A stretch of DNA of 64,000 nucleotides from Pseudomonas coleopterorum (GTDB lineage Bacteria > Pseudomonadota > Gammaproteobacteria > Pseudomonadales > Pseudomonadaceae). Shown here piece by piece: positions 29,843 to 37,777 of the stretch. The notes below the pieces were generated by a model. That model had not been told where the DNA came from. It saw nothing but the letters and a program-made list of their open reading frames with translations, and made no database searches. The position numbers and the translations under genes are program-made. Position 1 is the first letter of the stretch; each line of letters starts with the position of its first letter. The stretch is from assembly GCF_900105555.1 (NCBI RefSeq), contig NZ_FNTZ01000001.1, positions 2,728,001 to 2,792,000 on the forward strand. The letters run 5' to 3'.

Positions 29843-30955
29843 CTTCCTCTTCTGGGCCTCGATCACGGGGCCCGATATTATCCCCTCCAGCATCGGCCAT
29901 CCTTCATACGGATCGCCATTCCCCCGCAGGTGCGTATAGCGCCTCATCGAGTTCCAATCCCGGTGGCCAGACACAGAGGCGACCTTCGGGATATCCCACC
30001 CCATTTCGAACAACCGACTGATGCCGTCGTGGCGAAGGTCGTGAAAATGCAGGTCTTCGATTTCCAGAAAGCTGCAGGCCCGCGTGAACGCTGTTGATAT
30101 TGACTTGGCGTTGTACGGGAAGACCTCGGCAGCGACTTTCGGCATGGACTGCATGATGCGCCATGCCTCGTCGGGCAAATGGCACCAGACGTCGTTGCCA
30201 TGCTTCTGGCCAGGATTCTTCATATCGGTGATCAGCACCGACTGACGCTTCTCGTCGATGCCATCCCAGCGGATCCGCGTGATTTCTTCCTGGCGACGGG
30301 TGGAGAACAGCGCGAAGGCGATCACCCGGACCATATCGATTTCCTGCTGCCGTGCTTCGCGCTTCCTGACGAAGAAGTCGATGAGGCGCTCGAGCTCATC
30401 GATGGTGGGACGTCGATCACGCTCGCCGCTCTTGGACACAGCACCCATCTTGCGCAGCACCCGGCGCGCATCCGGCATTGCCATGGGGTCGATGTCATAC
30501 CCCCATGCAGGACGAGCGACGGACAGAACTGATCCAAGGTGCGCCAGGTCGTTACCAACGGTCTGCGGCAGCACGCCATCTTCCTGCATTCGTCGGTTCG
30601 CATATTCGACCAGAACTTGGCTGGTGAGCGCCGCGTCCTCAATATCGCCCAGCCATGTGTTGCCGATTGCAAGCAGGGTTCCGCTTTTGGTCTTGCCGAG
30701 AGGCCGGATCTTTCCGTATTCGAGCAGATACTTCTCAATCATTTTCTTGACGGTCACCCCCTGACGCTTTGATTTCTCGATAGCCCCTGGCTGCGCCATC
30801 TCGGTTTCGATCTTCTTCATCCAGGCCTGAGCCGTCGCCTTGCGATCGAAGGTCTGGGTTTCCTGATAGACTGTCACGCCCTTTTGCATGATGCGGACCT
30901 GCGCGTGATACGCGGTCGAGCCGTCCTTGCGCTTGCGGACTGAAATAGAGCCCAT
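29825..30955 (-). CDS. int: Tyrosine recombinase integrase (dusA-associated)
   Basis: A protein of 376 residues from ATG 30955, with GGAGG ten bases upstream. It has an arm-binding N-terminus ('MGSISVRKRKDGSTAYHAQVRIM'), a SAM-like core-binding domain (about 60-170), and a catalytic domain with Arg in 'FALFSTRRQEEITRI', 'HFHDLRHDGISRLF' (HxxR), 'SGHRDW' and the nucleophile in 'MRRYTHL'. It inserts the phage DNA at the 5' end of dusA, 80 bases away. A palindrome TTGCTGAATTTCAGCAA overlaps its promoter region. Confidence 0.94.
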   Translation of the reverse strand: MGSISVRKRKDGSTAYHAQVRIMQKGVTVYQETQTFDRKATAQAWMKKIETEMAQPGAIEKSKRQGVTVKKMIEKYLLEYGKIRPLGKTKSGTLLAIGNTWLGDIEDAALTSQVLVEYANRRMQEDGVLPQTVGNDLAHLGSVLSVARPAWGYDIDPMAMPDARRVLRKMGAVSKSGERDRRPTIDELERLIDFFVRKREARQQEIDMVRVIAFALFSTRRQEEITRIRWDGIDEKRQSVLITDMKNPGQKHGNDVWCHLPDEAWRIMQSMPKVAAEVFPYNAKSISTAFTRACSFLEIEDLHFHDLRHDGISRLFEMGWDIPKVASVSGHRDWNSMRRYTHLRGNGDPYEGWPMLEGIISGPVIEAQKRKSRNAS

Positions 30956-30994
30956 TTTGCTGAAACCTCCAACTGTCTTGCTGAATTTCAGCAA
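30955..30994. repeat. Inverted repeat at int start
   Basis: The 17-bp palindrome TTGCTGAATTTCAGCAA (30978-30994) is accompanied by a further TTTTGCTGAAA (30955-30965) that overlaps the int start codon and the bases after its ribosome-binding site. Likely an operator for int or arm-type binding sites near the attachment site. Confidence 0.55.
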
Positions 30995-31037
30995 AGGGTT
31001 TTGGAGAATAAGCAAAAACGGTAGTAAATGGTAGAGA

Positions 31038-32063
31038 ATGAGAGATAGCAGAATGTCGACCGGAGCCGCAGAAACAAAGCCATCCCCAGCAGATACGGTG
31101 GTGAGGAGATTTTCTGTCGCGCCGATGATGGATTGGACCGACCGCCACTGTCGCTACTTCCTGCGCCTGCTCTCGCGTCACACCCTGCTCTACACCGAAA
31201 TGGTCACCACCGGCGCCCTGCTCAATGGCGACCACGAGCGTTTCCTGCGCTACGACGAGGCCGAGCATCCGATTGCGCTGCAGTTGGGCGGCAGCACGCC
31301 TGCCGACTTGGCGGCGTGTGCACGCATGGCGCAGGCGCACGGGTACGACGAGGTCAATCTGAATGTGGGTTGCCCCAGTGATCGTGTGCAGAACAACATG
31401 ATCGGGGCATGCCTGATGGCGCATCCGGCGCTGGTGGCCGACTGCGTCAAGGCCATGCGCGATGCGGTGTCGATTCCGGTCACGGTCAAGCACCGCATCG
31501 GGATCAATGGCCGCGACAGTTATGAAGCGTTGTGCGATTTCGTCGGGCAGGTGCGGGAGGCTGGCTGTCGCAGTTTCACCGTGCACGCGCGCATCGCCAT
31601 TCTCGAAGGGCTGTCGCCCAAGGAGAACCGCGACATTCCGCCGTTGCGCTATGACGTTGCCGAGCGCCTCAAGACGGATTTTCCCGACCTGGAAGTGATC
31701 CTCAATGGCGGCATCAAGACCCTGGAAGATTGTGCCGAGCACTTGCAGACGTTCGACGGAGTGATGCTGGGACGCGAGGCCTACCACAACCCCTACCTCT
31801 TGGCGCAGGTCGACCAGCAGTTGTTCGGCAGCGACGCACCAGTGATCAGTCGTTTCGATGCGTTGCGGCAGATGCGTCCGTACATTGCCGCACATATCGC
31901 TTCGGGCGGTGCCATGCACCACGTCACGCGGCACATGCTGGGCCTGGGCACCGGGTTTCCCGGCGCACGCAAATTTCGCCAACTGCTGTCGGTGGACATC
32001 CACAAGACCAATGATCCGCTGGCGCTGCTCGATCAGGCCGGAGCGCTGCTCGAAGGTCGCTGA
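31038..32063 (+). CDS. dusA: tRNA-dihydrouridine synthase A
   Basis: A protein of up to 341 residues (ATG 31038; ATG 31053 also possible). It is an FMN enzyme that reduces U20/20a in tRNA. Signatures: 'RRFSVAPMMDWTDRHCRYF', the catalytic Cys in 'LNVGCPSDRVQN', 'VKHRIGIN' and 'VILNGGIKTLEDC'. The first about 25 residues are unlike typical DusA. They are probably encoded by phage DNA, because dusA-integrating phages replace the 5' end yet keep the frame open, and transcription may now depend on phage sequence. Confidence 0.95.
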   Translation: MRDSRMSTGAAETKPSPADTVVRRFSVAPMMDWTDRHCRYFLRLLSRHTLLYTEMVTTGALLNGDHERFLRYDEAEHPIALQLGGSTPADLAACARMAQAHGYDEVNLNVGCPSDRVQNNMIGACLMAHPALVADCVKAMRDAVSIPVTVKHRIGINGRDSYEALCDFVGQVREAGCRSFTVHARIAILEGLSPKENRDIPPLRYDVAERLKTDFPDLEVILNGGIKTLEDCAEHLQTFDGVMLGREAYHNPYLLAQVDQQLFGSDAPVISRFDALRQMRPYIAAHIASGGAMHHVTRHMLGLGTGFPGARKFRQLLSVDIHKTNDPLALLDQAGALLEGR

Positions 32064-32243
32064 TCGCTGGGCGGTGCGCCAGGGCCTGGCGAGGAGCGCA
32101 TACTCGATCCATTGAACCGTCGCGCGGCAAGACACTCGAATGTAGGTCTACTACCGCCCTTTCCCCTGCTGCACCCCGTTGGCCCTTGAGCCAGACGCAG
32201 CGCTCGGGTAACGTCATCCATTCGCAAAGGACAGAGCACGCAC

Positions 32244-33173
32244 ATGACTTCCAAGCTGGAACAACTCAAGCAAATGACCACCGTCGTCGCCGACACCGGC
32301 GACTTCGACGCCATCTCCAAACTCAAGCCGGTCGACGCCACCACCAACCCGTCGCTGCTGCTCAAGGCAGCCTCCCTGGACGGTTACAAGGACCTGCTGC
32401 AAAAGACCATCAGCGACAGCAACGGTGACGTCGGCCTGGCCTCGGACACCTTCGCGGTCGCCGTGGGCACCGGCATTCTCAAAGCCATCCCGGGCCGTAT
32501 TTCCACCGAAGTGGACGCGCGCCTGTCCTTCGACGAGCAGGCTCTGCTGGCCAAGGCCAGCCAGATCATCGACCTGTACGAAAAGGCCGGCGTGGGTCGC
32601 GAGCGCGTCCTGATCAAACTAGCCTCCACCTGGGAAGGCATCCGCGCCGCCGAGAAGCTGGAAAAAGCCGGCATCCAGTGCAACCTGACGCTACTGTTCT
32701 CCTTCGCTCAGGCACAGGCCTGTGCCGATGCCGGCGTGTTCCTGATTTCGCCGTTCGTGGGTCGCATCTACGACTGGTACAAGAAGTCCACCGGCCAGGA
32801 ATACACCGGTGCCGAAGATCCAGGCGTGCAGTCGGTAACCCGCATCTACAACTACTACAAGGCCAACGGCTACGACACCGTGGTCATGGGCGCCAGCTTC
32901 CGCAACATCAACCAAATCGAACAACTGGCCGGTTGCGATCGCCTGACCATCAGCCCGGAGCTGCTGCACAAGCTGGCGGAAGATGAAGGCACTCTGGAGC
33001 GCAAGCTCAAGCCTGGCAATGCCAGCGAGCCGAAGCAGATCCTGACCGAGGCTCAGTTCCGTTGGGCATCGAACGAAGACGCAATGGCCACCGAAAAACT
33101 CGCCGAAGGCATTCGTCAGTTTGCGCGTGACCAGGAGAAGCTGGAAACCCTGCTCACCGCCAAGGTCTCCTGA
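32244..33173 (+). CDS. tal: Transaldolase
   Basis: A protein of 309 residues, close to TalB length. Catalytic Lys125 lies in '[12 protein letters not shown]', with Asp in '[15 protein letters not shown]' and '[18 protein letters not shown]' downstream. It transfers a dihydroxyacetone unit in the pentose phosphate pathway, in the cytoplasm. AAAGGA precedes the start by about 12 bases. It is followed by a strong terminator at 33193. Confidence 0.97.
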   Translation: MTSKLEQLKQMTTVVADTGDFDAISKLKPVDATTNPSLLLKAASLDGYKDLLQKTISDSNGDVGLASDTFAVAVGTGILKAIPGRISTEVDARLSFDEQALLAKASQIIDLYEKAGVGRERVLIKLASTWEGIRAAEKLEKAGIQCNLTLLFSFAQAQACADAGVFLISPFVGRIYDWYKKSTGQEYTGAEDPGVQSVTRIYNYYKANGYDTVVMGASFRNINQIEQLAGCDRLTISPELLHKLAEDEGTLERKLKPGNASEPKQILTEAQFRWASNEDAMATEKLAEGIRQFARDQEKLETLLTAKVS

Positions 33174-33192
33174 TTCAGTACGGCGACACATG

Positions 33193-33221
33193 AAAAAGGC
33201 GACCGCAAGGTCGCCTTTTTT
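33193..33221. terminator. Terminator after tal
   Basis: A 12-bp stem AAAAAGGCGACC/GGTCGCCTTTTT with GCAA tetraloop and terminal T run. It lies between tal and the convergent rssC, so it can serve both. Confidence 0.95.
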
Positions 33222-33247
33222 GTGGCCGGAAGAACTGCCTGGAAGTC

Positions 33248-33730
33248 TCAGCTGCGCTCGAGGGCGTTGACCAGGTCATGGAAGGCTTCACGGTTGGACT
33301 CGTTCAGGCCCATGAGAATCTTGTGCGCCTCTAGCACCTTGGATCTTACGACATCTTCGGAAAGGTCCTGCGAGGGCAGATCGGTAAGGCAGTCGGGGCA
33401 CGGAATAGGACGGCCAACGATGTTGAACACCTGATCGAACCCCATGGACTGCAACAGGCGCGTGATGTCCTCGTGGGTCGTCACCACGGTCGGCAGCAAT
33501 CCAACTTTTTGTCGGGACATGATCGACAGCTTGGCCAACAAGCCCAAGGTGGTGCTGTCGATGCTGCGGGTTTCGGTCAGGTCGATGACGATGGCAGAGA
33601 AATCCAGAGCGGTGAAGATCCGCTCGATCGTCGCATCCAGCGCCGAGCAAAGCGTCAGGCGCACCTCTCCCACGAATTTCAACACGAACGTGCCGCTTTG
33701 TTCCGCAAACTGGATTCTACCAGTACTCAT
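33248..33730 (-). CDS. rssC: STAS-domain anti-sigma factor antagonist
   Basis: A protein of 160 residues. Residues about 1-105 are a STAS domain with 'AIVIDLTETRSIDSTTLGLLAKL', where the Ser/Thr of 'SIDSTTLG' is the usual phosphorylation site. The C-terminal 50 residues are a separate helical tail with a 'CPDC' pair. Its start overlaps the phosphatase stop (ATGA). The pair would form a partner-switch in which RssB dephosphorylates this antagonist. The name follows Pseudomonas usage. Confidence 0.85.
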   Translation of the reverse strand: MSTGRIQFAEQSGTFVLKFVGEVRLTLCSALDATIERIFTALDFSAIVIDLTETRSIDSTTLGLLAKLSIMSRQKVGLLPTVVTTHEDITRLLQSMGFDQVFNIVGRPIPCPDCLTDLPSQDLSEDVVRSKVLEAHKILMGLNESNREAFHDLVNALERS

Positions 33731-34911
33731 GCAAGGTTCCTGCTCAGCACCATCAGGGCGATATCATCCGGCATCTCCCCAAGTGTGGCCAGTCCAAACG
33801 TTTGCCGCAAGCCATCCAGGCTGCCGCCCGCTGCGCTGACGATTTCAGGCAATGCAGCTTCTTTTTCCTTCAGCGTCTCACCCGGCAGCAGGTCCAGTAT
33901 CCCATCGGAAAACAGGGTAAGACTGAACTGCTCCGGCAACGCCATGACGTGATCGGTGTAGGTGGCTTCGTTGAACAGGCCGACCGGTAGACCGCGCCCT
34001 TCCAGGTAATGCGTCCGTTCAGGGGTGTACAACACGGGAAGCGGCAGATGGCCGCCTATGCTGTAGGTCAGCAACCCGGTGTGCTCGTCGATCACGCCGC
34101 CGACCATGGTGACATGCTTGCCCAGGCGGGTGTTGATCAGACCACGATTGATATGGCCCAGCACGTCCGACGGCTTGAACTCGGGCATCGAACCACCGCG
34201 CCGTGATTCGAACATGAGGCGCGTGGTCATGAATTTCAACAGCACCGTGACGAATGCCGATGAAGCGCCATGGCCCGAGACATCGGCCAGATAGAACGCC
34301 ACGCGATGCTCGTCGACCCTGAAGTAATCGACGAAGTCCCCCGACAGGTACAACGACGGGATGATCTGGTGCTCGAAACTGAACCCGTCGGTGCTCCAGG
34401 GGTTCTGCGGCAGCATGTTCATCTGCACCTGGCGGCCGGCGGTCTGGTCCTCCTGCAACAGGTGCAGGCTGGCCTCCAGTTCACGGTTGGCCGTTTCCAG
34501 CTTCTCGCGATAGCGCCGGTTCTCCAGCAACAACCGGGAGCGATCCAGTGCGCGCCGAACCGAATGCTCCAGAACGGCCAGGTCTTCCAGAGGTTTGATC
34601 AGGTAGTCGGCAGCGCCCAGACGCAGTGCTTCGACGGCGTCGTTCATCACACCGGCACCGGACAACACAATGACGGGGATATCAGGCGACAGCTCGGTCA
34701 CCTGGCGAATCAGGTCCAGGCCACCGACCTGCGGCATGCGCAGGTCGCAGATGACCAGATCGGGCTGCTGTTGCTCGAATACCTGAAGGCCCTGCAGGCC
34801 ATTGTTCGCCTGCAGCACGCTGAAGCTGCTGTCTTCGAGGTAGGCCGCAAGGCTTGCGCGCACCACATCGTCGTCATCGATGATCAGCAGCGTTGCACTG
34901 GTTTTCTGCAT
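33727..34911 (-). CDS. rssB: Response regulator with PP2C phosphatase output
   Basis: A protein of 394 residues. An N-terminal receiver (about 6-120) has the acidic pocket 'IDDDD', phospho-Asp56 in 'VICDLRMP', Ser in 'VLSGAG' and Lys in 'LIKPLED'. A coiled-coil linker (about 125-160) follows, then a SpoIIE/PP2C phosphatase (about 180-394) with 'SGDFVDYF', 'ADVSGHGASSAF' and 'LFSDGILDLLPGE'. It is coupled to rssC. In Pseudomonas this arrangement tunes a stress sigma pathway; E. coli RssB shares only the receiver. Confidence 0.88.
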   Translation of the reverse strand: MQKTSATLLIIDDDDVVRASLAAYLEDSSFSVLQANNGLQGLQVFEQQQPDLVICDLRMPQVGGLDLIRQVTELSPDIPVIVLSGAGVMNDAVEALRLGAADYLIKPLEDLAVLEHSVRRALDRSRLLLENRRYREKLETANRELEASLHLLQEDQTAGRQVQMNMLPQNPWSTDGFSFEHQIIPSLYLSGDFVDYFRVDEHRVAFYLADVSGHGASSAFVTVLLKFMTTRLMFESRRGGSMPEFKPSDVLGHINRGLINTRLGKHVTMVGGVIDEHTGLLTYSIGGHLPLPVLYTPERTHYLEGRGLPVGLFNEATYTDHVMALPEQFSLTLFSDGILDLLPGETLKEKEAALPEIVSAAGGSLDGLRQTFGLATLGEMPDDIALMVLSRNLA

Positions 34912-35198
34912 GTGGGCAAACGGCGCCAGAAATTGGTTGTCGTAAGTAGGTCAGCGAAGTAAAACCTGGCGAAGACAGCAATGGATCGCCTACCTTTACT
35001 TCTAGCCTCTCGCAGAGGCGAATACAAGCGCTGGGTGCCCTGCGCATGCGGATGCAGAGGTGCCTTGTAAGGCGCAGACGGTACTCCCATCCGGCAAGCG
35101 TTTCAAGGGTGTTGCGACACGAGCCAGAGCGGCTCGCCCGGCAAATTACCCTTGGTTATAAAAACGTCAATAATAGCAACCAGATCGAAGGACAAGCC

Positions 35199-35501
35199 AT
35201 GAGCGTCAATGATCGTGACTACAGTGAGAAACGTGATTTCATCCGCATGACCGTGGATGCCCAGGTCGACCTTCGGGTTGGCGACGTTGTAGTTCCCGCC
35301 GTATGCAAGGATCTTTCGAGCACCGGTATGCAGCTGGAAGCCCGCACCCAGTTGCGGGTCGGGGATCAGGTCAGCGTCCATCTGCCCTCGAATCACCCTA
35401 CCCTCACCGACCTCAATGTTCAGGCCGAAGTGATACGCGTGGAAGATTCGGGGCACGAAGGCGCGCAGACCATAGGCCTGCATACGCTCAGCATGGAGTG
35501 A
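35199..35501 (+). CDS. PilZ domain c-di-GMP receptor
   Basis: A protein of 100 residues from ATG 35199, one PilZ domain. It has the RxxxR motif ('EKRDFIRM') and the DxSxxG motif ('KDLSSTGMQLE'), so c-di-GMP binding should be intact. The 287 bases before it hold no gene; 'TTATAAAAACG' near 35155 may be a promoter element. It is followed by a very strong terminator. Confidence 0.92.
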   Translation: MSVNDRDYSEKRDFIRMTVDAQVDLRVGDVVVPAVCKDLSSTGMQLEARTQLRVGDQVSVHLPSNHPTLTDLNVQAEVIRVEDSGHEGAQTIGLHTLSME

Positions 35502-35509
35502 ATGCAGGG

Positions 35510-35545
35510 CATGAAAAAGGCGACCCTCGGGTCGCCTTTTTCATG
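35510..35545. terminator. Bidirectional terminator between PilZ gene and mlaA
   Basis: A perfect 16-bp stem (CATGAAAAAGGCGACC with its complement) with CTCG loop. A and T tracts on both sides serve the two convergent genes. Confidence 0.95.
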
Positions 35546-35556
35546 CCTGGTTACAA

Positions 35557-36258
35557 TTAAAAATCGTCTTCCACCTGGCCATCTTTGACGCGGAACTCGC
35601 GGTTCTGCAGATAGGCATTGCGCAGGAAGATGTACTTGTCGCCGTTGATGAGCTTTTCCGCCGACAACAGGCTGGCGCGGGTATCGACCACGTTCACGCC
35701 CAGTGTCGTGTTGCGGGTCGGTACATGGTCGATGTAGCGGTACGGCGAGGTGTAGGTGTCGGGATACTTGGCGAACGCATCGCGGACGGTGCTTGGGCCC
35801 AGCAGGGGCAGAACCACGTAAGGACCGCTGCTCACGCCCCAGTAGCCCAGGGTCTGGCCGAAATCTTCGTCGCTGCGCTGCAGGCCCATCTTGGTGCCCA
35901 CATCGAAGAAGCCGAACAGGCCGAAGGTGGTGTTGAAGATCAAGCGCGCCGTATCGGTACCGGCCGCCGCAGGCTTGAGCTGCATGACGTTGTTGGCCAG
36001 GTTGCCGACATCGCCGATGTTGCTGAACACGTTATGGATGCCGTCTTCCAGAAACTGCGGGGTGATCCACTGGTAGCCCTGAGCCAGAGGCTTGAGTGCA
36101 TAGGTGTCCAGGGTGTCGTTGACCCGGAAGATCGCACGGTTGACCGGCTCCCATGGATCTTCTTCCGCAGCCTGGGCGACCATGGGGGCCACGGCAAGTC
36201 CAAGGAGCAGACAGGCTCCAGCCACTCGGTCTATCACAGCTGAACCGGTCAGACGCAT
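35557..36258 (-). CDS. mlaA: MlaA (VacJ) outer-membrane lipid asymmetry protein
   Basis: A protein of 233 residues. The signal peptide covers about 1-30 ('ACLLLGLAVAPMVAQAAEE'). The mature part opens 'DPWEPVNRAIFRVNDTLD' and has 'FSNIGDVGNLANNVMQLK', 'FGQTLGYWGVSSGPYVVLPLLGPS' and 'YRYIDHVPTRN', all MlaA features. It removes misplaced phospholipid from the outer leaflet with the OmpC/OmpF-like partner. Oddly, no lipobox Cys precedes the mature sequence, although E. coli MlaA is a lipoprotein. An A-X-A site fits signal peptidase I. Confidence 0.92.
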   Translation of the reverse strand: MRLTGSAVIDRVAGACLLLGLAVAPMVAQAAEEDPWEPVNRAIFRVNDTLDTYALKPLAQGYQWITPQFLEDGIHNVFSNIGDVGNLANNVMQLKPAAAGTDTARLIFNTTFGLFGFFDVGTKMGLQRSDEDFGQTLGYWGVSSGPYVVLPLLGPSTVRDAFAKYPDTYTSPYRYIDHVPTRNTTLGVNVVDTRASLLSAEKLINGDKYIFLRNAYLQNREFRVKDGQVEDDF

Positions 36259-36530
36259 ACAGGTTACTCCTTGAGATACGATTCGGTCGCAGGCGACCGT
36301 CCAAAAATTTGTGAGCCAGTATAAGGCGTCCAGACCCGATTAGGCAGTGCACTTGCGATCGTGGGTGGATGCCAGGTTCTGAACGTACCCATGCCAGACT
36401 TCCGGGTTGCCCTCAAGTTCACTCGCGGATGGGTTTGCAACCCTGCCAACTGAGAATCAGACAGGGTCGATACGGACCTTTGCGCACCGGGTGCGGTCCA
36501 TGTAAGTGCCTATCACTCAAGGAGAACGTC

Positions 36531-36794
36531 ATGCCAGCCCGCGAATTGCAAGAACAGCTCGATGAACTGCGCGAGCAACTGGACAAGAACCAGACGCTGT
36601 CGCTCGAGGAGCGCGAAGACATGCGCGCCTTGATGGAACAGATCAAGGCGCGCATGGAACTGGAAAACGCCACCGCCGACAACTCGGTCGCCGACAACGT
36701 GAACCTGGCCGTGGAGCGATTCGAAGTCGATCACCCAGGCGTGGCCGGCGCGTTGCGCAACATTGTCCAGACCCTCGGCAACATCGGCATCTGA
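36531..36794 (+). CDS. DUF4404 coiled-coil protein
   Basis: A protein of 87 residues from ATG 36531 (AAGGAG nine bases upstream). Residues 1-50 are a charged coiled coil ('LQEQLDELREQLDKN'), then 'VERFEVDHPGVAGALRNIVQTLGNIGI', the conserved DUF4404 ending. Abundant in Pseudomonas, role unknown. Confidence 0.88.
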   Translation: MPARELQEQLDELREQLDKNQTLSLEEREDMRALMEQIKARMELENATADNSVADNVNLAVERFEVDHPGVAGALRNIVQTLGNIGI

Positions 36795-36843
36795 GAACGT
36801 CACCCCTACAGCCGCCGTTCCCAGCGGCTGTTGAATCGCCGCG

Positions 36844-37674
36844 TTACTGGCGCACGAGTCGGCCGTTGGTAAAATCCAGTGCTTCGGTGCTGCGGTAGGG
36901 GTTGATGTCCAGGCCGCCGCGCCGCACATAGCGGGCGAACACGGTCAGCTTCTGCGGCTGCAACAGCCGCTGCAGATCAGTGAAGATCCGCTCCACGCAC
37001 TGCTCGTGGAAATCCGAATGCTGGCGAAAGCTGACCAGGTAGGCCAGCACGCTGGCAGGGTCCAGCGCAGCGCCGGTGTAGGTAATACACACACTGCCCC
37101 AGTCTGGTTGACTGGTGACCGGGCAGTTGGACCGCAGCAGATGGCTGTGCAGGGACTCCTCGACAATCCTGGCCGGATCGCAACGCAGCAGTTCCGGCTG
37201 CGGGTGATCGTAGCTGCTGACCGTGATATCCAGATCATCGATGCACACCCCCGGCAGGCTGACCACGCCCTCGGCCTCCACTTCCTCCAGCCGCCGTACC
37301 TTGACGCCCACCGGCTTGCCGGCTGCGCCGGACAGGTCCTGCACCAGCACCTTCTCAAGCGCGTCCACCGAGGCGAATGGCGTCTGGTTCAACGAGTTCA
37401 GGTACAGCTTGAACGACTTGGATTCGATGATGTTCGGCGAATCTGCCGGAATGCTGAACTCGCCGATGGCCACCACCGGTTTGCCCGAAGGCAGCAGCCA
37501 GGAAAGCTCGAAGCAGTTCCATACATCCACACCCGTATAGGGCAGCGTGTCGGCGCTCAGGCCCAGCTCGGCCCATTTTGCGGCGCGAGGAATGGGAAAC
37601 AGCAAGGAGGGGGTGTAGGTGGAAACGTACTCGCTGGACTTGCCCAGCGGGGAATGTTCGGCTGCGGGGTGCAT
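36844..37674 (-). CDS. queF: NADPH-dependent 7-cyano-7-deazaguanine reductase
   Basis: A protein of 276 residues, the long (YqcD-type, bimodular) QueF. It has the '[11 protein letters not shown]' motif (about 84), catalytic Cys184 in '[13 protein letters not shown]' and Asp191. It reduces preQ0 to preQ1 for queuosine in tRNA. It is separated from lolE by a 21-bp perfect inverted repeat. Confidence 0.96.
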   Translation of the reverse strand: MHPAAEHSPLGKSSEYVSTYTPSLLFPIPRAAKWAELGLSADTLPYTGVDVWNCFELSWLLPSGKPVVAIGEFSIPADSPNIIESKSFKLYLNSLNQTPFASVDALEKVLVQDLSGAAGKPVGVKVRRLEEVEAEGVVSLPGVCIDDLDITVSSYDHPQPELLRCDPARIVEESLHSHLLRSNCPVTSQPDWGSVCITYTGAALDPASVLAYLVSFRQHSDFHEQCVERIFTDLQRLLQPQKLTVFARYVRRGGLDINPYRSTEALDFTNGRLVRQ

Positions 37675-37729
37675 GACATAAACCTGACTGAATGAACGGC
37701 ATCAGTCTAGCGAATTTGCCGCCGCCCTG

Positions 37730-37775
37730 CATGGCAACGGTGGCGCGGTCACAGGACCGCGCCACCGTTGCCATG
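37730..37775. repeat. Perfect 21-bp inverted repeat between lolE and queF
   Basis: Positions 37730-37750 are exactly complementary to 37755-37775 around ACAG. It is GC-rich and without a T run on either side, two bases after the lolE stop. Possibly a terminator of unusual type or an mRNA 3' end stabiliser. Confidence 0.85.
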
Positions 37776-37777
37776 GC

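Larger units (their letters stand above)
1..31037. mobile_element. Lambdoid prophage integrated at dusA (left end outside window)
   Basis: Continuous phage gene content runs from the window start to the dusA start: head genes, terminase, lysis, nin block, replication, cro/cI, recombination and integrase. Layout follows lambda, with PL and PR operons diverging around cI. Transcription is leftwards for the PR/late genes and rightwards for the PL genes. The integrase abuts dusA, a known integration hotspot in Pseudomonas. No attL copy can be seen because the left end lies beyond position 1. All key genes look intact, so the prophage is probably inducible, but this is inference from half the element. 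Confidence 0.95.

Noticed and set aside
31000..31045. Direct repeat GGTAGTAAAT/GGTAGAGAAT as the att core
   Set aside because: Short and imperfect; the true core needs the left prophage end, which is not in the window.
26156..37674. QueF as a partner of the TGT-like phage gene in a 7-deazaguanine DNA modification cluster
   Set aside because: queF is 10 kb away in conserved host context and belongs to tRNA queuosine synthesis; proximity is due to where the phage integrated.
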